Of a DNA stretch of 64,000 nucleotides, positions 63,952-64,000 are shown one piece after another (within the stretch, counting starts at the first letter, position 1; each line of letters begins with the position of its first letter). Under the pieces are notes generated by a model. It did no database searches and was not told the origin of the DNA. It saw only the letters and a program-made list of their open reading frames with translations. The translations under genes were made by a program, and so were the position numbers. Source of the stretch: Phycicoccus avicenniae (GTDB taxonomy: Bacteria > Actinomycetota > Actinomycetes > Actinomycetales > Dermatophilaceae); the NCBI RefSeq assembly GCF_018139485.1, contig NZ_JAGSNF010000010.1, positions 31,969 through 95,968 on the forward strand, given 5' to 3'.

Positions 63952-64000
63952 GGCCGTCGGTGTGCCGGGAGGGGGGCCGACGGAGAGCCGGGCCGCCAGG

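Overview
The window is very GC-rich, densely packed and full of GTG starts, 4-bp ATGA/GTGA overlaps and TAnnnT boxes 6-8 nt upstream of start codons (leaderless transcripts). Together with the gene content (FtsH next to a folate operon, F420/zincin-type DUF2342 protein, TadA/B/C with the 'helicase/secretion neighbourhood' genes, K+-independent H+-pyrophosphatase, WXG100-like proteins) this points to an actinobacterial chromosome, most likely Micrococcales; the family (Intrasporangiaceae-like) is only a guess. No phage, insertion sequence or CRISPR array was recognised.

Layout. 1-1390: 3' part of a NuoD-like gene and a uridine-kinase-like gene. 1391-10582 (minus): DUF3180, folBK fusion, folP, folE, ftsH, hpt, tilS, DUF2342 zincin and a D-Ala-D-Ala carboxypeptidase, a conserved actinobacterial housekeeping block. 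10663-13606: inorganic pyrophosphatase, DUF427, a CxxC protein, an epoxide hydrolase with a TTA codon beside a tRNA-Thr(CGT). 13697-16921: a lipoprotein alpha/beta hydrolase and a three-gene WXG100-like island. 16925-24712 (minus): holB, tmk, gamma-glutamyltransferase, a TipA-like MerR regulator with a recognisable operator, a VOC protein and topA. 24813-24979: a hairpin terminator followed by about 130 bases made only of long G and C homopolymers, probably a sequencing or assembly artefact.

24980-39450: an ABC transporter divergent from a DesKR-like two-component system; an extradiol-type dioxygenase; a dienelactone hydrolase; a sodium/solute symporter with a small partner; a heterodimeric ABC exporter with one degenerate ATP site under a TetR regulator; and an OmpR-type two-component system preceded by a membrane-anchored protein with a poly-aspartate tail. 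39432-48849: a phosphotransferase-like protein, a Pro/Ser/Ala-repeat secreted protein, a methyltransferase, hppA, an anti-anti-sigma factor and an MrfA/YprA-like helicase. 48915-53231 (minus): a Tad pilus locus (TadE-like, TadE, Flp-like pilin, TadC, TadB, TadA, CpaE/Ssd-like). Two intergenic gaps of this locus carry the same pair of CTGTGGAC boxes with exactly the same 30-bp period.

53627-63913: a degenerate Fic-like protein, a LytS/LytTR two-component system followed by a small membrane protein and an acetate-type symporter, then kbl, tdh and phhA (minus) and acs (plus). This last block forms a coherent theme: acetate/pyruvate-like uptake under LytTR control, threonine and phenylalanine breakdown, and acetyl-CoA synthesis. 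The most promising items for novelty are the WXG100 trio, the poly-Asp/two-component module, the paired boxes of the Tad locus and the Fic-like protein that keeps an inhibitory motif but has lost the catalytic His.
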